Part shown: in pieces, positions 1 to 7,286 of the stretch | How the letters are laid out: each line of letters begins with the position of its first letter | Numbering within the stretch: the stretch's first letter is position 1 | Assembly (NCBI RefSeq): GCF_900188485.1 | Contig: NZ_FZPH01000010.1 | Span: forward strand, 146,624 to 210,623 | Origin: Asanoa hainanensis | Lineage (GTDB): Bacteria > Actinomycetota > Actinomycetes > Mycobacteriales > Micromonosporaceae | DNA length: 64,000 bases | Direction: 5' to 3' | The notes under the pieces: model-generated | Told to the model about the DNA's origin: nothing | The model's database searches: none | Seen by the model: the letters and a program-made list of their open reading frames with translations, nothing else | Program-made: the position numbers and the translations under genes

Positions 1-2463
1 GGGATCGGTCACCGGGACCACGTCGGTTGTCGCGCCGGGAACGGCCACCGCGACCGCATCGTGCGTCGGGTTTGAGTTCGCCGCCGCGCCGGTCACGATC
101 GGTTCCGCCTCCGACGGCGGCTCGGTCGCCGTGGCCGCCAGCGCCGCGCTCGGAGGTTCGGTCGTGCCGTGCGTCGCCGTGGTGGCGGTCGCCAGGTTGG
201 CGAGGACCACGTCCAGGACCTTGACCGCCTCGGCCTTGGCCAGGGGGTTGTTGCCGTTGCCGCACTTCGGGGACTGCACGCACGACGGACAACCAGCCTC
301 ACAACCGCATTCCGCGATCACGTCCCGGGTCGCCCGTAGCCAGGAGGACGCCGCCGCGAAGGCTCGTTCGGCGAAGCCCGCTCCGCCCGGGTGGCCGTCG
401 TAGACGAAGACCGTGGGTAGGCCCGTGTCCGGGTGGTTCGCCGTGGAGATGCCGCCGATGTCCCAGCGGTCGCACGTCGCCACCAGCGGCAGCAGACCGA
501 TAGCGGCGTGTTCGGCGGCGTGCAACGCGCCGGGTATGTCGGCCTGGGCGACAGAGGGCAGCGCGTCGGGGGACACCGTGAACCAGACCGCGACCGTGCG
601 CAGTTCGCGGGCCGGCAGGTCCAGCGGCCGCGTGTCGATGACCTCGCCGGAGCCGTGGCGCCGGCGTTGGTACGACACCACCTGGCTGGTCACGTCGACC
701 TCGCCCAGATGCATGGCGACGGGGCCGGCGGTCACCGACGAGCCGACCCCGGCCACCGACAGGGTGGTCACGTCGCGGGCGTGGGTGGAGTAGTCCGGCT
801 CGTCGGCATGGACCAGCGCGCAACCGTCTTCGAAATCCAGGGAGTCGACCACGTACGACGCGCCCTGGTGCACGTACACCGCGCCCTCGTGGAGCATGAA
901 GTGCGACGACGCCGCGTCCGTCATGCCCAGCAGGCGCCCGGTCGACGACTCGACGATGCAGATGGGTTGGCCGCCGCTGCCGCGCAGGTCGACGTCGGGG
1001 CGTTTGTAGGGGCGCCAGTACCAGCCCGACGGGCGGCGCCGCAGCAGGCCCGCGGCGACCAGCTCCTCCAGCACCGGCAGGGCGGCGGGGCCGAACAGGG
1101 AAAGATCGGCCTGGGTCAGCGGGCCCTCGGCGGCCGCGCAGCAGAGTTGGGGGCCCAGGACGTACGGGTTCGACGGGTCCAGCACCGTCGCCTCGACCGC
1201 CTGGCCGAACAGCGCTTCCGGGTGGTGCACGAGATACGTGTCGAGCGGGTCGTCGCGGGCCACCAGGACCGCCAGCGCGTCGTCGCCCGCTCGGCCTGCC
1301 CGGCCGGCCTGCTGCCACAACGAGGCGCGCGTCCCGGGGTAACCGCAGATCAGCACGGCGTCCAGGCCGACCAGGTCGACGCCGAGCTCCAACGCGTTCG
1401 TGGACGCGAGGCCGAGCAGCGAGCCGGAGAGCAGACCCTCTTCGAGGGAGCGCCGCTCCTCGCGCAGATAGCCCGCCCGATAGGCGGCGACCCGACCGGC
1501 CAACGCGGGGGAGACCTCTTCCAGCGAGCGCCGCGCCACGGTCGCCACCGTCTCGGCGCCGCGGCGGGAGCGGACGAACGCGACCGTGCGTACACCGGCG
1601 GTCACCGCGTCGGTCAGCAGTGACGCCGTCTCGCGGACCGCGGACCGCCGGACCGGGGTCGCGGACGTGGCCGACGGCTCCAGCGGCGGCTCCCACAGCG
1701 CGAACGTCACACCACCGCGCGGCGACGCGTCCTCGGTGACGGCCTCGACCCGCAGGCCGGTCAGCCGCGCGGCCGCCGTCTCCGGATCACCGGCCGTCGC
1801 GGAGGCCAGCACGAACACGGGTGTACGCCCGTAGCGCGCCGCCGCCCGCCGCAACCGCCGCAGCACGTGCGCGACATGCGAACCGAACACGCCCCGATAG
1901 GTGTGGCACTCGTCGACGACGACGAACGACAACCGGCGCAGGAACGTGCCCCAGGCGGCATGCCCAGGCAGGATGCTTCGGTGCAACATGTCGGGATTTG
2001 TCAGGACGAAACGCGAGTGCTGGCGGATCCACTCCCGTTCAGCCCGGGGCGTGTCACCGTCGTACGACGCCGGGCGTACATCATCGACGGACAGCGCGGC
2101 CACGGAGCGTAACTGGTCCGCGGCCAACGCCTTGGTCGGCGCGAGATAAAGCGCGGTGGCCCGGGGGTCGAGAACCAACCGCGACAGGGAAGGCAACTGG
2201 TACGCCAGCGACTTGCCCGACGCCGTGCCGGTCGCGACCACCACGTGCCGACCCTCGAAGGCCAGCGAGGCCGCCGCCGCCTGATGCCGCCACGGAGCCG
2301 AGACCCCACGCGACGCGTACGCGGAGACCACCGAAGGAGGGACCCACGACGGCCACGGAACCGGGTCGCCGGCCCGGGCGGCGACCTCCTCGACGTGGGT
2401 GACCGGAGGCCGGCTGAGCAGGCCGGCGAGCAGGGCAGCCGGCCCTCCAACCGTGGTGGTCAT
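1..2463 (-). CDS. DEAH-type superfamily 2 helicase with C-terminal four-cysteine (DUF1998) domain, 3' end beyond window
   Basis: An uninterrupted minus-strand frame of 821 codons starts at ATG 2463 and runs off the left edge, so the C-terminus is missing. Near residue 80 it shows the Walker A sequence ATGTASGKS, then the DEAH-type box VVVDECHTY, a helicase-C half with QQAGRAGR (motif VI), and near residue 720 the cysteine cluster CGCEAGCPSCVQSPKC. This is the domain order of the YprA/MrfA family; MrfA of Bacillus acts in repair of mitomycin lesions. After the cluster the chain turns into an Ala/Thr/Val-rich, probably disordered tail of at least 70 residues. The gene is divergent from bldG with 115 bp between them. 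Family assignment is strong; the repair role is inferred from the family. Confidence 0.9.
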   Translation of the reverse strand, partial: MTTTVGGPAALLAGLLSRPPVTHVEEVAARAGDPVPWPSWVPPSVVSAYASRGVSAPWRHQAAAASLAFEGRHVVVATGTASGKSLAYQLPSLSRLVLDPRATALYLAPTKALAADQLRSVAALSVDDVRPASYDGDTPRAEREWIRQHSRFVLTNPDMLHRSILPGHAAWGTFLRRLSFVVVDECHTYRGVFGSHVAHVLRRLRRAAARYGRTPVFVLASATAGDPETAAARLTGLRVEAVTEDASPRGGVTFALWEPPLEPSATSATPVRRSAVRETASLLTDAVTAGVRTVAFVRSRRGAETVATVARRSLEEVSPALAGRVAAYRAGYLREERRSLEEGLLSGSLLGLASTNALELGVDLVGLDAVLICGYPGTRASLWQQAGRAGRAGDDALAVLVARDDPLDTYLVHHPEALFGQAVEATVLDPSNPYVLGPQLCCAAAEGPLTQADLSLFGPAALPVLEELVAAGLLRRRPSGWYWRPYKRPDVDLRGSGGQPICIVESSTGRLLGMTDAASSHFMLHEGAVYVHQGASYVVDSLDFEDGCALVHADEPDYSTHARDVTTLSVAGVGSSVTAGPVAMHLGEVDVTSQVVSYQRRRHGSGEVIDTRPLDLPARELRTVAVWFTVSPDALPSVAQADIPGALHAAEHAAIGLLPLVATCDRWDIGGISTANHPDTGLPTVFVYDGHPGGAGFAERAFAAASSWLRATRDVIAECGCEAGCPSCVQSPKCGNGNNPLAKAEAVKVLDVVLANLATATTATHGTTEPPSAALAATATEPPSEAEPIVTGAAANSNPTHDAVAVAVPGATTDVVPVTDP

Positions 2464-2578
2464 GCCTGCACTCTCGCACTGATGTACTGATCAGTCGACG
2501 GCGGGTCAGGTCGTCGCTGCGTACACCGCGTGTCGATGGTTAGATCGCAGGGACGACGAAGACTGCGGGAGGCGTTCG

Positions 2579-2926
2579 ATGGAGCTGTCGCTCTCGACCC
2601 GGATCCAGGGCGAGCACACCGTGCTGGAGGTCGGCGGCGAGGTCGACGTCTACACGGCTCCGCGCCTGCGTGAACGGCTGATCGAGTTGATCGACGCCGG
2701 CGCCACGCAGATCGTCGTCGACCTCGGCCGGGTCGACTTCCTCGACTCCACCGGGCTCGGTGTGCTGGTCGGCGCGCTCAAGCGGCTGCGCGCCGCGGGT
2801 GGTGGCCTCAGCCTCGTGTGCGACAAGGAGCCGTTGCTGAAGATCTTCCGGATCACCGCGCTCGACCAGGTCTTCCCCCTGTTCGCGACCGTCGACGCGG
2901 CAACCGAGGCCGGTCCGGCCGCGTGA
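2579..2926 (+). CDS. bldG: STAS-domain anti-sigma factor antagonist, BldG-like
   Basis: A 115-residue single STAS domain. The sequence [14 protein letters not shown] is near-identical in pattern to BldG of Streptomyces, and Ser57 in DST is the expected phosphorylation site. In the family the unphosphorylated antagonist sequesters an anti-sigma ATPase and so frees a sigma factor; BldG controls morphological differentiation and antibiotic production. A GGGAGG Shine-Dalgarno sequence lies about 8 nt before ATG 2579. The stop codon overlaps the ATG of the next gene (TGATG), so the antagonist and its likely kinase partner are translationally coupled. Downstream lies hppA, an order I recall from Streptomyces too. 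Alternative: a generic RsbV-type antagonist. Confidence 0.92.
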   Translation: MELSLSTRIQGEHTVLEVGGEVDVYTAPRLRERLIELIDAGATQIVVDLGRVDFLDSTGLGVLVGALKRLRAAGGGLSLVCDKEPLLKIFRITALDQVFPLFATVDAATEAGPAA

Positions 2927-3360
2927 TGGCGACAGTTCGTCTTTCCTTTTCACCCGCTCCGGTGCATGTCCGGACCGCCCGCCTGGTCGGCGTGGCCGTG
3001 GCTCGGCGCGCCGGGGTCGCGGAGGAACTGCTCGACGAGGTACGGCTCGCGATCGGTGAGGCGTGCACCCGGGCGGTCGCGCTGCACCGGCAGTACGGGC
3101 TGGCCAACCTGGTGCAGGTCGAGATGTCGGACGGCGGCAACTACGTCGTGCGGGTCATCGACCGGGCGCCGATCGAGGCGGGCCTCGGCATCGCCGCGCT
3201 GCCGCCGGAAGAGCTGGCGAAGGAGTCGCTGACCGACGAGGCGCTGACCGTCGGTGTCGGATTCGCCCTGCTCGCGGGATTGGTCGAGGATCTCCAGGTG
3301 CGTCCCGTCGACGAGGGCATCGGCACCGAAGTCCGCATGGTTTGGCCCGTCGCGCGCTAG
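2926..3360 (+). CDS. HATPase-fold anti-sigma factor partner of BldG (ApgA/RsbW-like) with altered N-box
   Basis: 144 residues from ATG 2926, which overlaps the bldG stop by one base. The upstream ATG at 2818 in this frame lies inside bldG and is rejected. The fold is that of a histidine-kinase-like ATPase: helix IGEACTRAVALH (N-box position), VVRVIDRAP (G1-like) and GVGFALLAGLVEDLQV (G2-like). In active RsbW/SpoIIAB kinases the N-box reads ExxxNA; here the equivalent is E45-ACT-R49-A50, so the Mg-ATP asparagine is an arginine. Partnership with BldG is supported by coupling and by the equivalent pair in Streptomyces. Kinase activity is uncertain because of the substitution. Confidence 0.82.
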   Translation: MATVRLSFSPAPVHVRTARLVGVAVARRAGVAEELLDEVRLAIGEACTRAVALHRQYGLANLVQVEMSDGGNYVVRVIDRAPIEAGLGIAALPPEELAKESLTDEALTVGVGFALLAGLVEDLQVRPVDEGIGTEVRMVWPVAR

Positions 3361-3502
3361 CAGAGATCACGTTTTGTGCGCGACAACCCCGCGCCGATGT
3401 GAATACCGACACGGTGTACGGCTAGAGTACGCGGGTTATCAGCTAGCGCCCTGACCTCGCCATCCGTCCGGTCAGGTGCGTCATTGCTCTCCACCTGGAG
3501 AC

Positions 3503-3533
3503 GTCCCACGCCGGGCTAGTCCTCCGGCGGGAC
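3503..3533 (+). promoter_or_regulatory. Leader hairpin upstream of hppA
   Basis: GTCCC-AC-GCCGG pairs with CCGGCGGGAC around a 9-nt loop, with a two-base bulge. It sits 27 nt before the hppA start and ends before the Shine-Dalgarno sequence GGAGG (3550-3554). It could be a leader structure or an attenuating hairpin. The rest of 3361-3560 holds no gene; TAGAGT at 3423 is a possible -10 box. Confidence 0.3.
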
Positions 3534-3560
3534 GCGTTGGTCGGTTATTGGAGGACATAG

Positions 3561-5933
3561 ATGTCCGGGTCCGGGACCTTGGCCGCCGAAGGCGGCGGGC
3601 TGTCCCTCTCCAGCGCGAACTTCTCGTACGTGATCGTGGCTCTGGTCATCGCCCTTGTGGCGCTTGGCTTCGCGGCCGCACTTCGGCGGGCGGTTCTGGC
3701 AACTGGTCAGGGCACCACCAACATGCAGGAGATCGCCGCTGCCGTCCAAGAGGGCGCCTCGGCCTACCTGCGCCGCCAGTTCAGAACACTCGCGATCTTC
3801 GTCGTGATCGCGGTGGTTCTGCTGTTCGTCCTGCCGGTGCACGGCGCGGACGGCAACGAGACGATGGTCAAGCTCGGCCGCTCGGCGTTCTTCATCGTCG
3901 GTGCGGTGTTCAGCGCGTTCATCGGCGGCGCCGGGATGGCCCTGGCCACCCGCGCCAACCTCCGGGTCGCCGCCGCGGCCCGGGAAGCCACCGGCGGCCG
4001 CGAGAAGGCGATGCAGATCGCGTTCCGCACCGGCGGCGTCGTCGGCTTCCTCACCGTCGGCCTCGGCCTGGTCGGTGCGACCCTCGTCGTGCTGCTCTAC
4101 AAGGGCGACGCGCCGACCGTGCTCGAAGGCTTCGGCTTCGGCGCGGCGCTGCTCGCGATGTTCATGCGGGTCGGCGGCGGCATCTTCACCAAGGCCGCCG
4201 ACGTCGGCGCCGACCTGGTCGGCAAGGTCGAGCAGGGCATCCCGGAGGACGACCCGCGCAACGCGGCGACCATCGCCGACAACGTGGGCGACAACGTCGG
4301 TGACTGCGCCGGCATGGCGGCCGACCTGTTCGAGTCGTACGCCGTGACCCTGGTCGCCGCCCTGATCCTGGGCCGGGCCGCGTTCGGCGAGGACGGCCTG
4401 GTCTTCCCGCTGATCGTCTCCGCCATCGGCGCGATCATCGCGATCGTCGGCGTATTCATCACCCGGCTCCGGGCCAGCGACCGCAACGGCCTGCAGGCGA
4501 TCAACCGCGCCTTCTACATCTCGGCGGGTATCTCCGCGGTCGTGGTCGCGGTGGTCTCCTGGTTCTACCTCAAGCCGTCGTTCGCCGAGTTCAACGGGGT
4601 GTCCCCGGAGATCGCCGGCATCACCCGCGACCCGCGCTGGGTCGCCATCGGCGCGGTCGTCATCGGCATCGTGCTGGCCGCCGCCATCCAGGCGCTGACC
4701 GGCTACTTCACCGAGGTCGAGCGGCGTCCGGTGCAGGACATCGGCAAGAGCTCGCAGACCGGTGCGGCCACCGTCGTGCTCGCCGGCATCAGCGTGGGCC
4801 TCGAGTCGGCCGTCTACTCCGCGCTGCTGATCGGCGCCGGCGTGTTCGGTGCGTTCCTGCTCGGTGGCGGTTCGCTGATCCTGTCGCTGTTCGCGGTCGC
4901 GCTGGCCGGCATCGGCCTGCTGACCACGGTCGGCGTCATCGTCGCGATGGACACCTTCGGCCCGATCTCCGACAACGCGCAGGGCATCGCCGAGATGTCC
5001 GGTGACATCGACGAGGACGGCGCCAAGACGCTGACCGAGCTCGACGCGGTCGGCAACACCACGAAGGCCATCACCAAGGGCATCGCGATCGCTACGGCCG
5101 TCCTCGCCGCGACCGCGCTGTTCGGCTCGTACACGAGCTCGGTGGCCACCTCGTTGACCGACGCCGGCATCGCCGACGTCGACAACTACATCCTCAACCT
5201 GCTGAACATCAGCAACCCGCGGAACCTGGTCGGCCTGATCGTCGGTGCCGCGGTGGTGTTCCTCTTCTCCGGTCTCGCGATCAACGCGGTGGCCCGGTCC
5301 GCCGGCGCCGTCGTGGTCGAGGTCCGTCGCCAGTTCCGGGAGTTCCCGGGGATCATGGACCGCACCCAGCGGCCGGAGTACGGCAAGGTCGTCGACATCT
5401 GCACCCGTGACGCGCAGCGCGAGCTGCTCACCCCGGGTCTGCTGGCGATCCTGGCCCCGATCGCGGTCGGCTTCGGGCTCGGTGCCGGCGCGCTGGCGTC
5501 CTACCTGGCCGGTGCGATCGGCGCGGGCACCCTGATGGCGGTCTTCCTGGCCAACTCCGGTGGCGCCTGGGACAACGCGAAGAAGCTGGTCGAGGACGGC
5601 CACTACGGCGGCAAGGGCTCCGAGGCCCACGCGGCGACCGTCATCGGCGACACCGTCGGTGACCCGTTCAAGGACACCGCCGGCCCGGCCATCAACCCGC
5701 TCATCAAGGTGATGAACCTGGTCGCGCTGCTGATCGCCCCGGCGGTCATCACGTTCAGCGTCGGCGACGACTCGAACACCGGCCTGCGGATCGGCATCGC
5801 CGTCATCGCGGTCGCCGTGATCGTCGGTGCGGTGCTGTTCAGCAAGCGCAAGCCGATCGCCATGTCGGAGGCCGATTCGGGAAAAGCGGATGAGGGCACG
5901 GACGCTTCCGAAGAGGAGCGCGTGAACGCCTGA
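3561..5933 (+). CDS. hppA: K+-insensitive proton-translocating membrane pyrophosphatase
   Basis: 790 residues with about 16 membrane segments. It couples hydrolysis of pyrophosphate to proton export across the cytoplasmic membrane. The substrate-binding signature DVGADLVGKVE starts at Asp214, followed by the acidic motif DDPRNAATIADNVGDN. The late signature DTVGDPFKDTAGPAINPLIK is intact. In the K+-determining motif the sequence is GNTTKA with Lys502; family members with Lys here do not need K+, those with Ala do. Start ATG 3561 has GGAGG 6 nt upstream. A C-terminal tail rich in Asp/Glu follows the last helix. A strong terminator lies immediately downstream. Confidence 0.96.
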   Translation: MSGSGTLAAEGGGLSLSSANFSYVIVALVIALVALGFAAALRRAVLATGQGTTNMQEIAAAVQEGASAYLRRQFRTLAIFVVIAVVLLFVLPVHGADGNETMVKLGRSAFFIVGAVFSAFIGGAGMALATRANLRVAAAAREATGGREKAMQIAFRTGGVVGFLTVGLGLVGATLVVLLYKGDAPTVLEGFGFGAALLAMFMRVGGGIFTKAADVGADLVGKVEQGIPEDDPRNAATIADNVGDNVGDCAGMAADLFESYAVTLVAALILGRAAFGEDGLVFPLIVSAIGAIIAIVGVFITRLRASDRNGLQAINRAFYISAGISAVVVAVVSWFYLKPSFAEFNGVSPEIAGITRDPRWVAIGAVVIGIVLAAAIQALTGYFTEVERRPVQDIGKSSQTGAATVVLAGISVGLESAVYSALLIGAGVFGAFLLGGGSLILSLFAVALAGIGLLTTVGVIVAMDTFGPISDNAQGIAEMSGDIDEDGAKTLTELDAVGNTTKAITKGIAIATAVLAATALFGSYTSSVATSLTDAGIADVDNYILNLLNISNPRNLVGLIVGAAVVFLFSGLAINAVARSAGAVVVEVRRQFREFPGIMDRTQRPEYGKVVDICTRDAQRELLTPGLLAILAPIAVGFGLGAGALASYLAGAIGAGTLMAVFLANSGGAWDNAKKLVEDGHYGGKGSEAHAATVIGDTVGDPFKDTAGPAINPLIKVMNLVALLIAPAVITFSVGDDSNTGLRIGIAVIAVAVIVGAVLFSKRKPIAMSEADSGKADEGTDASEEERVNA

Positions 5934-5952
5934 TCCGGCACCCACGCGGTAA

Positions 5953-5991
5953 CAGCCCCCGGCCAGACGCAGGCGCGTCGGCCGGGGGCTG
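5953..5991 (+). terminator. Terminator of hppA
   Basis: CAGCCCCCGGCC and GGCCGGGGGCTG form a perfect 12-bp stem, extended inside by GACGC/GCGTC, followed by TTGCTT. It begins 20 nt after the hppA stop codon. Confidence 0.85.
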
Positions 5992-5998
5992 TTGCTTC

Positions 5999-6004
5999 TA
6001 TGCT
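5999..6004 (+). promoter_or_regulatory. -10 box of leaderless lipoprotein gene
   Basis: TATGCT fits TANNNT and is followed by 7 nt and then ATG 6012. No Shine-Dalgarno sequence precedes that ATG, so a leaderless transcript is likely. The box lies directly behind the hppA terminator. Confidence 0.55.
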
Positions 6005-6011
6005 GCACCCC

Positions 6012-6533
6012 ATGCGTACCCCTCGCGCAGTCCTGTCCGCGGTGTTGGTCGTGCTGTCGCTCGCCGGCTGCGGTGGCGACCGGCCTGCCCCGCGGATCTG
6101 GGCGGCGGACGTGTGCGAGGCGTTGAGTCCCTGGCGGGACGAGATCGACACCCTCTCGTCGGGCACCCAGCAGCAGATGACCGCCAAGACCACCCCGGCG
6201 CAGGCGAAAGAGAACCTGGTCCGGTTGCTCGGCGGTGCCGAGCAGGCCAGTGAGACCGCTCGGTCGCAGGTCGAGCAGGCGGGAGTGCCCGACGTGGACG
6301 AGGGCCCGGCGGTCGTCGACGGCTTCGTCGGCTCGCTGGCCGGCGTGCGCGACGCCTACGGCAAGGCCAAGCGGACCATCGAGGGCCTGGACACCGACTC
6401 GGCGTTCTACGACGGGGTCGGTGTCGCGGTCGAGACCCTGAACAAGGAGTACGACGCCAGCGCGCTGGACACCAGCAAGCTCGACTCGCCGGAGTTGGCC
6501 CGCGCCTTCGACGAGGTACCGGAGTGTCGCTGA
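6012..6533 (+). CDS. Predicted lipoprotein of unknown function
   Basis: 173 residues from ATG 6012. The start is preferred over an ATG at 6000, which lies within the -10 box. The N-terminus MRTPRAVL is followed by a hydrophobic stretch ending in the lipobox LAGC, so the mature protein should be anchored to the outer face of the membrane by Cys. The mature part is mainly helical and charged, with segments such as LVRLLGGAEQASETARSQV, and has a Cys near each end (DVCEAL and PECR) that could pair. I recognise no family. It shares 10 bp with the next gene, which starts before its stop codon. Confidence 0.75.
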   Translation: MRTPRAVLSAVLVVLSLAGCGGDRPAPRIWAADVCEALSPWRDEIDTLSSGTQQQMTAKTTPAQAKENLVRLLGGAEQASETARSQVEQAGVPDVDEGPAVVDGFVGSLAGVRDAYGKAKRTIEGLDTDSAFYDGVGVAVETLNKEYDASALDTSKLDSPELARAFDEVPECR

Positions 6534-7111
6534 CGCCGCGGCAGCTCTCGCTGTTCGGCGTCGAGGCCCGCGAACCCACGCCGGGAGACCTCGCGGGCCT
6601 GCTCGCGGGTCCCGGCCAGGTGGTGCGGATGGGCGGCACGGCCCGGGTCTCGGTGGTGGTCGACGCGGCCTGGCGGGTGCACGTGCTGGTCGCCGAGCTC
6701 ACCGGGCGCGGGCTGGCGCCGACCTGGTCGCCGACCGAGGTCGAGGGCCACCTGGGCGTGCGTACCTCTTATTCCACGGCGCTCGCCGGCCTGGGTGTCG
6801 CGTGGCTGCGCGGTGCCGTGAAGCGCCCGCCGCCCAGTTTCTTCCTCGATGGGCGCAGGCTCCGGCTTTGGGTGGCAGCGGCCGGTGCGCCCGATGAATC
6901 CGGGTTTGCCCTGAGATTGGGAGCTAACGACGAGGGCCAGTGGGATCAGGTCGGTGCCGCACTGGCCGCCGTCGGCCTGCCAGCCGCGCTGCTCGGCCCG
7001 CGGGCCGGTGGTCCGGCCTACCGGGTGACGGGTCGGCGCCGACTGGCCCGGTTGGCGGAGCTTGTCGGAGATCGTCCACTACCCGCACCGGGGGAATGCT
7101 GGCCTGGGTGA
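6524..7111 (+). CDS. Conserved actinobacterial protein upstream of topA
   Basis: 195 residues from GTG 6524, which overlaps the end of the lipoprotein gene by 10 bp. The opening LTPRQLSLFGVEAREPTPGDLAG, the central segment TRVEG-like 'WSPTEVEGHLGVRTSYS' and 'LRLWVAAAG' belong to a conserved protein that I recall in the same place in mycobacteria (the Rv3647c region, next to topA). No enzymatic motif, signal peptide or membrane segment is visible. The role is unknown; conserved position beside topA suggests a link to chromosome maintenance, but that is inference. Confidence 0.75.
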   Translation: MSLTPRQLSLFGVEAREPTPGDLAGLLAGPGQVVRMGGTARVSVVVDAAWRVHVLVAELTGRGLAPTWSPTEVEGHLGVRTSYSTALAGLGVAWLRGAVKRPPPSFFLDGRRLRLWVAAAGAPDESGFALRLGANDEGQWDQVGAALAAVGLPAALLGPRAGGPAYRVTGRRRLARLAELVGDRPLPAPGECWPG

Positions 7112-7286
7112 ACGTGTTGTTCAGCTGTTCGATCGACACCGGTTCCGGTGCGGTGGCACCCGTCACCCTTCTACCTGGGTGTACGGTGTCGCCGTCCAGC
7201 GTGACGCTGTGCTGCCGTGGAGTATCGCGACCTTCTCTCCATGCCGCGCGTTACCTTGGACATCCACGGACATGTGAGGGAGTGCA

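Noticed and set aside
299-1696. 465-codon minus-strand frame at the left edge
   Set aside because: A Gly/Arg/Pro-rich shadow frame; the helicase is read in another minus-strand frame continuous from 2463 to the edge.
3516-6008. 830-codon minus-strand open frame opposite hppA
   Set aside because: It is the antisense shadow of a high-GC gene: composition is His/Arg/Asp/Gln-rich without motifs, while the plus strand encodes a complete pyrophosphatase.
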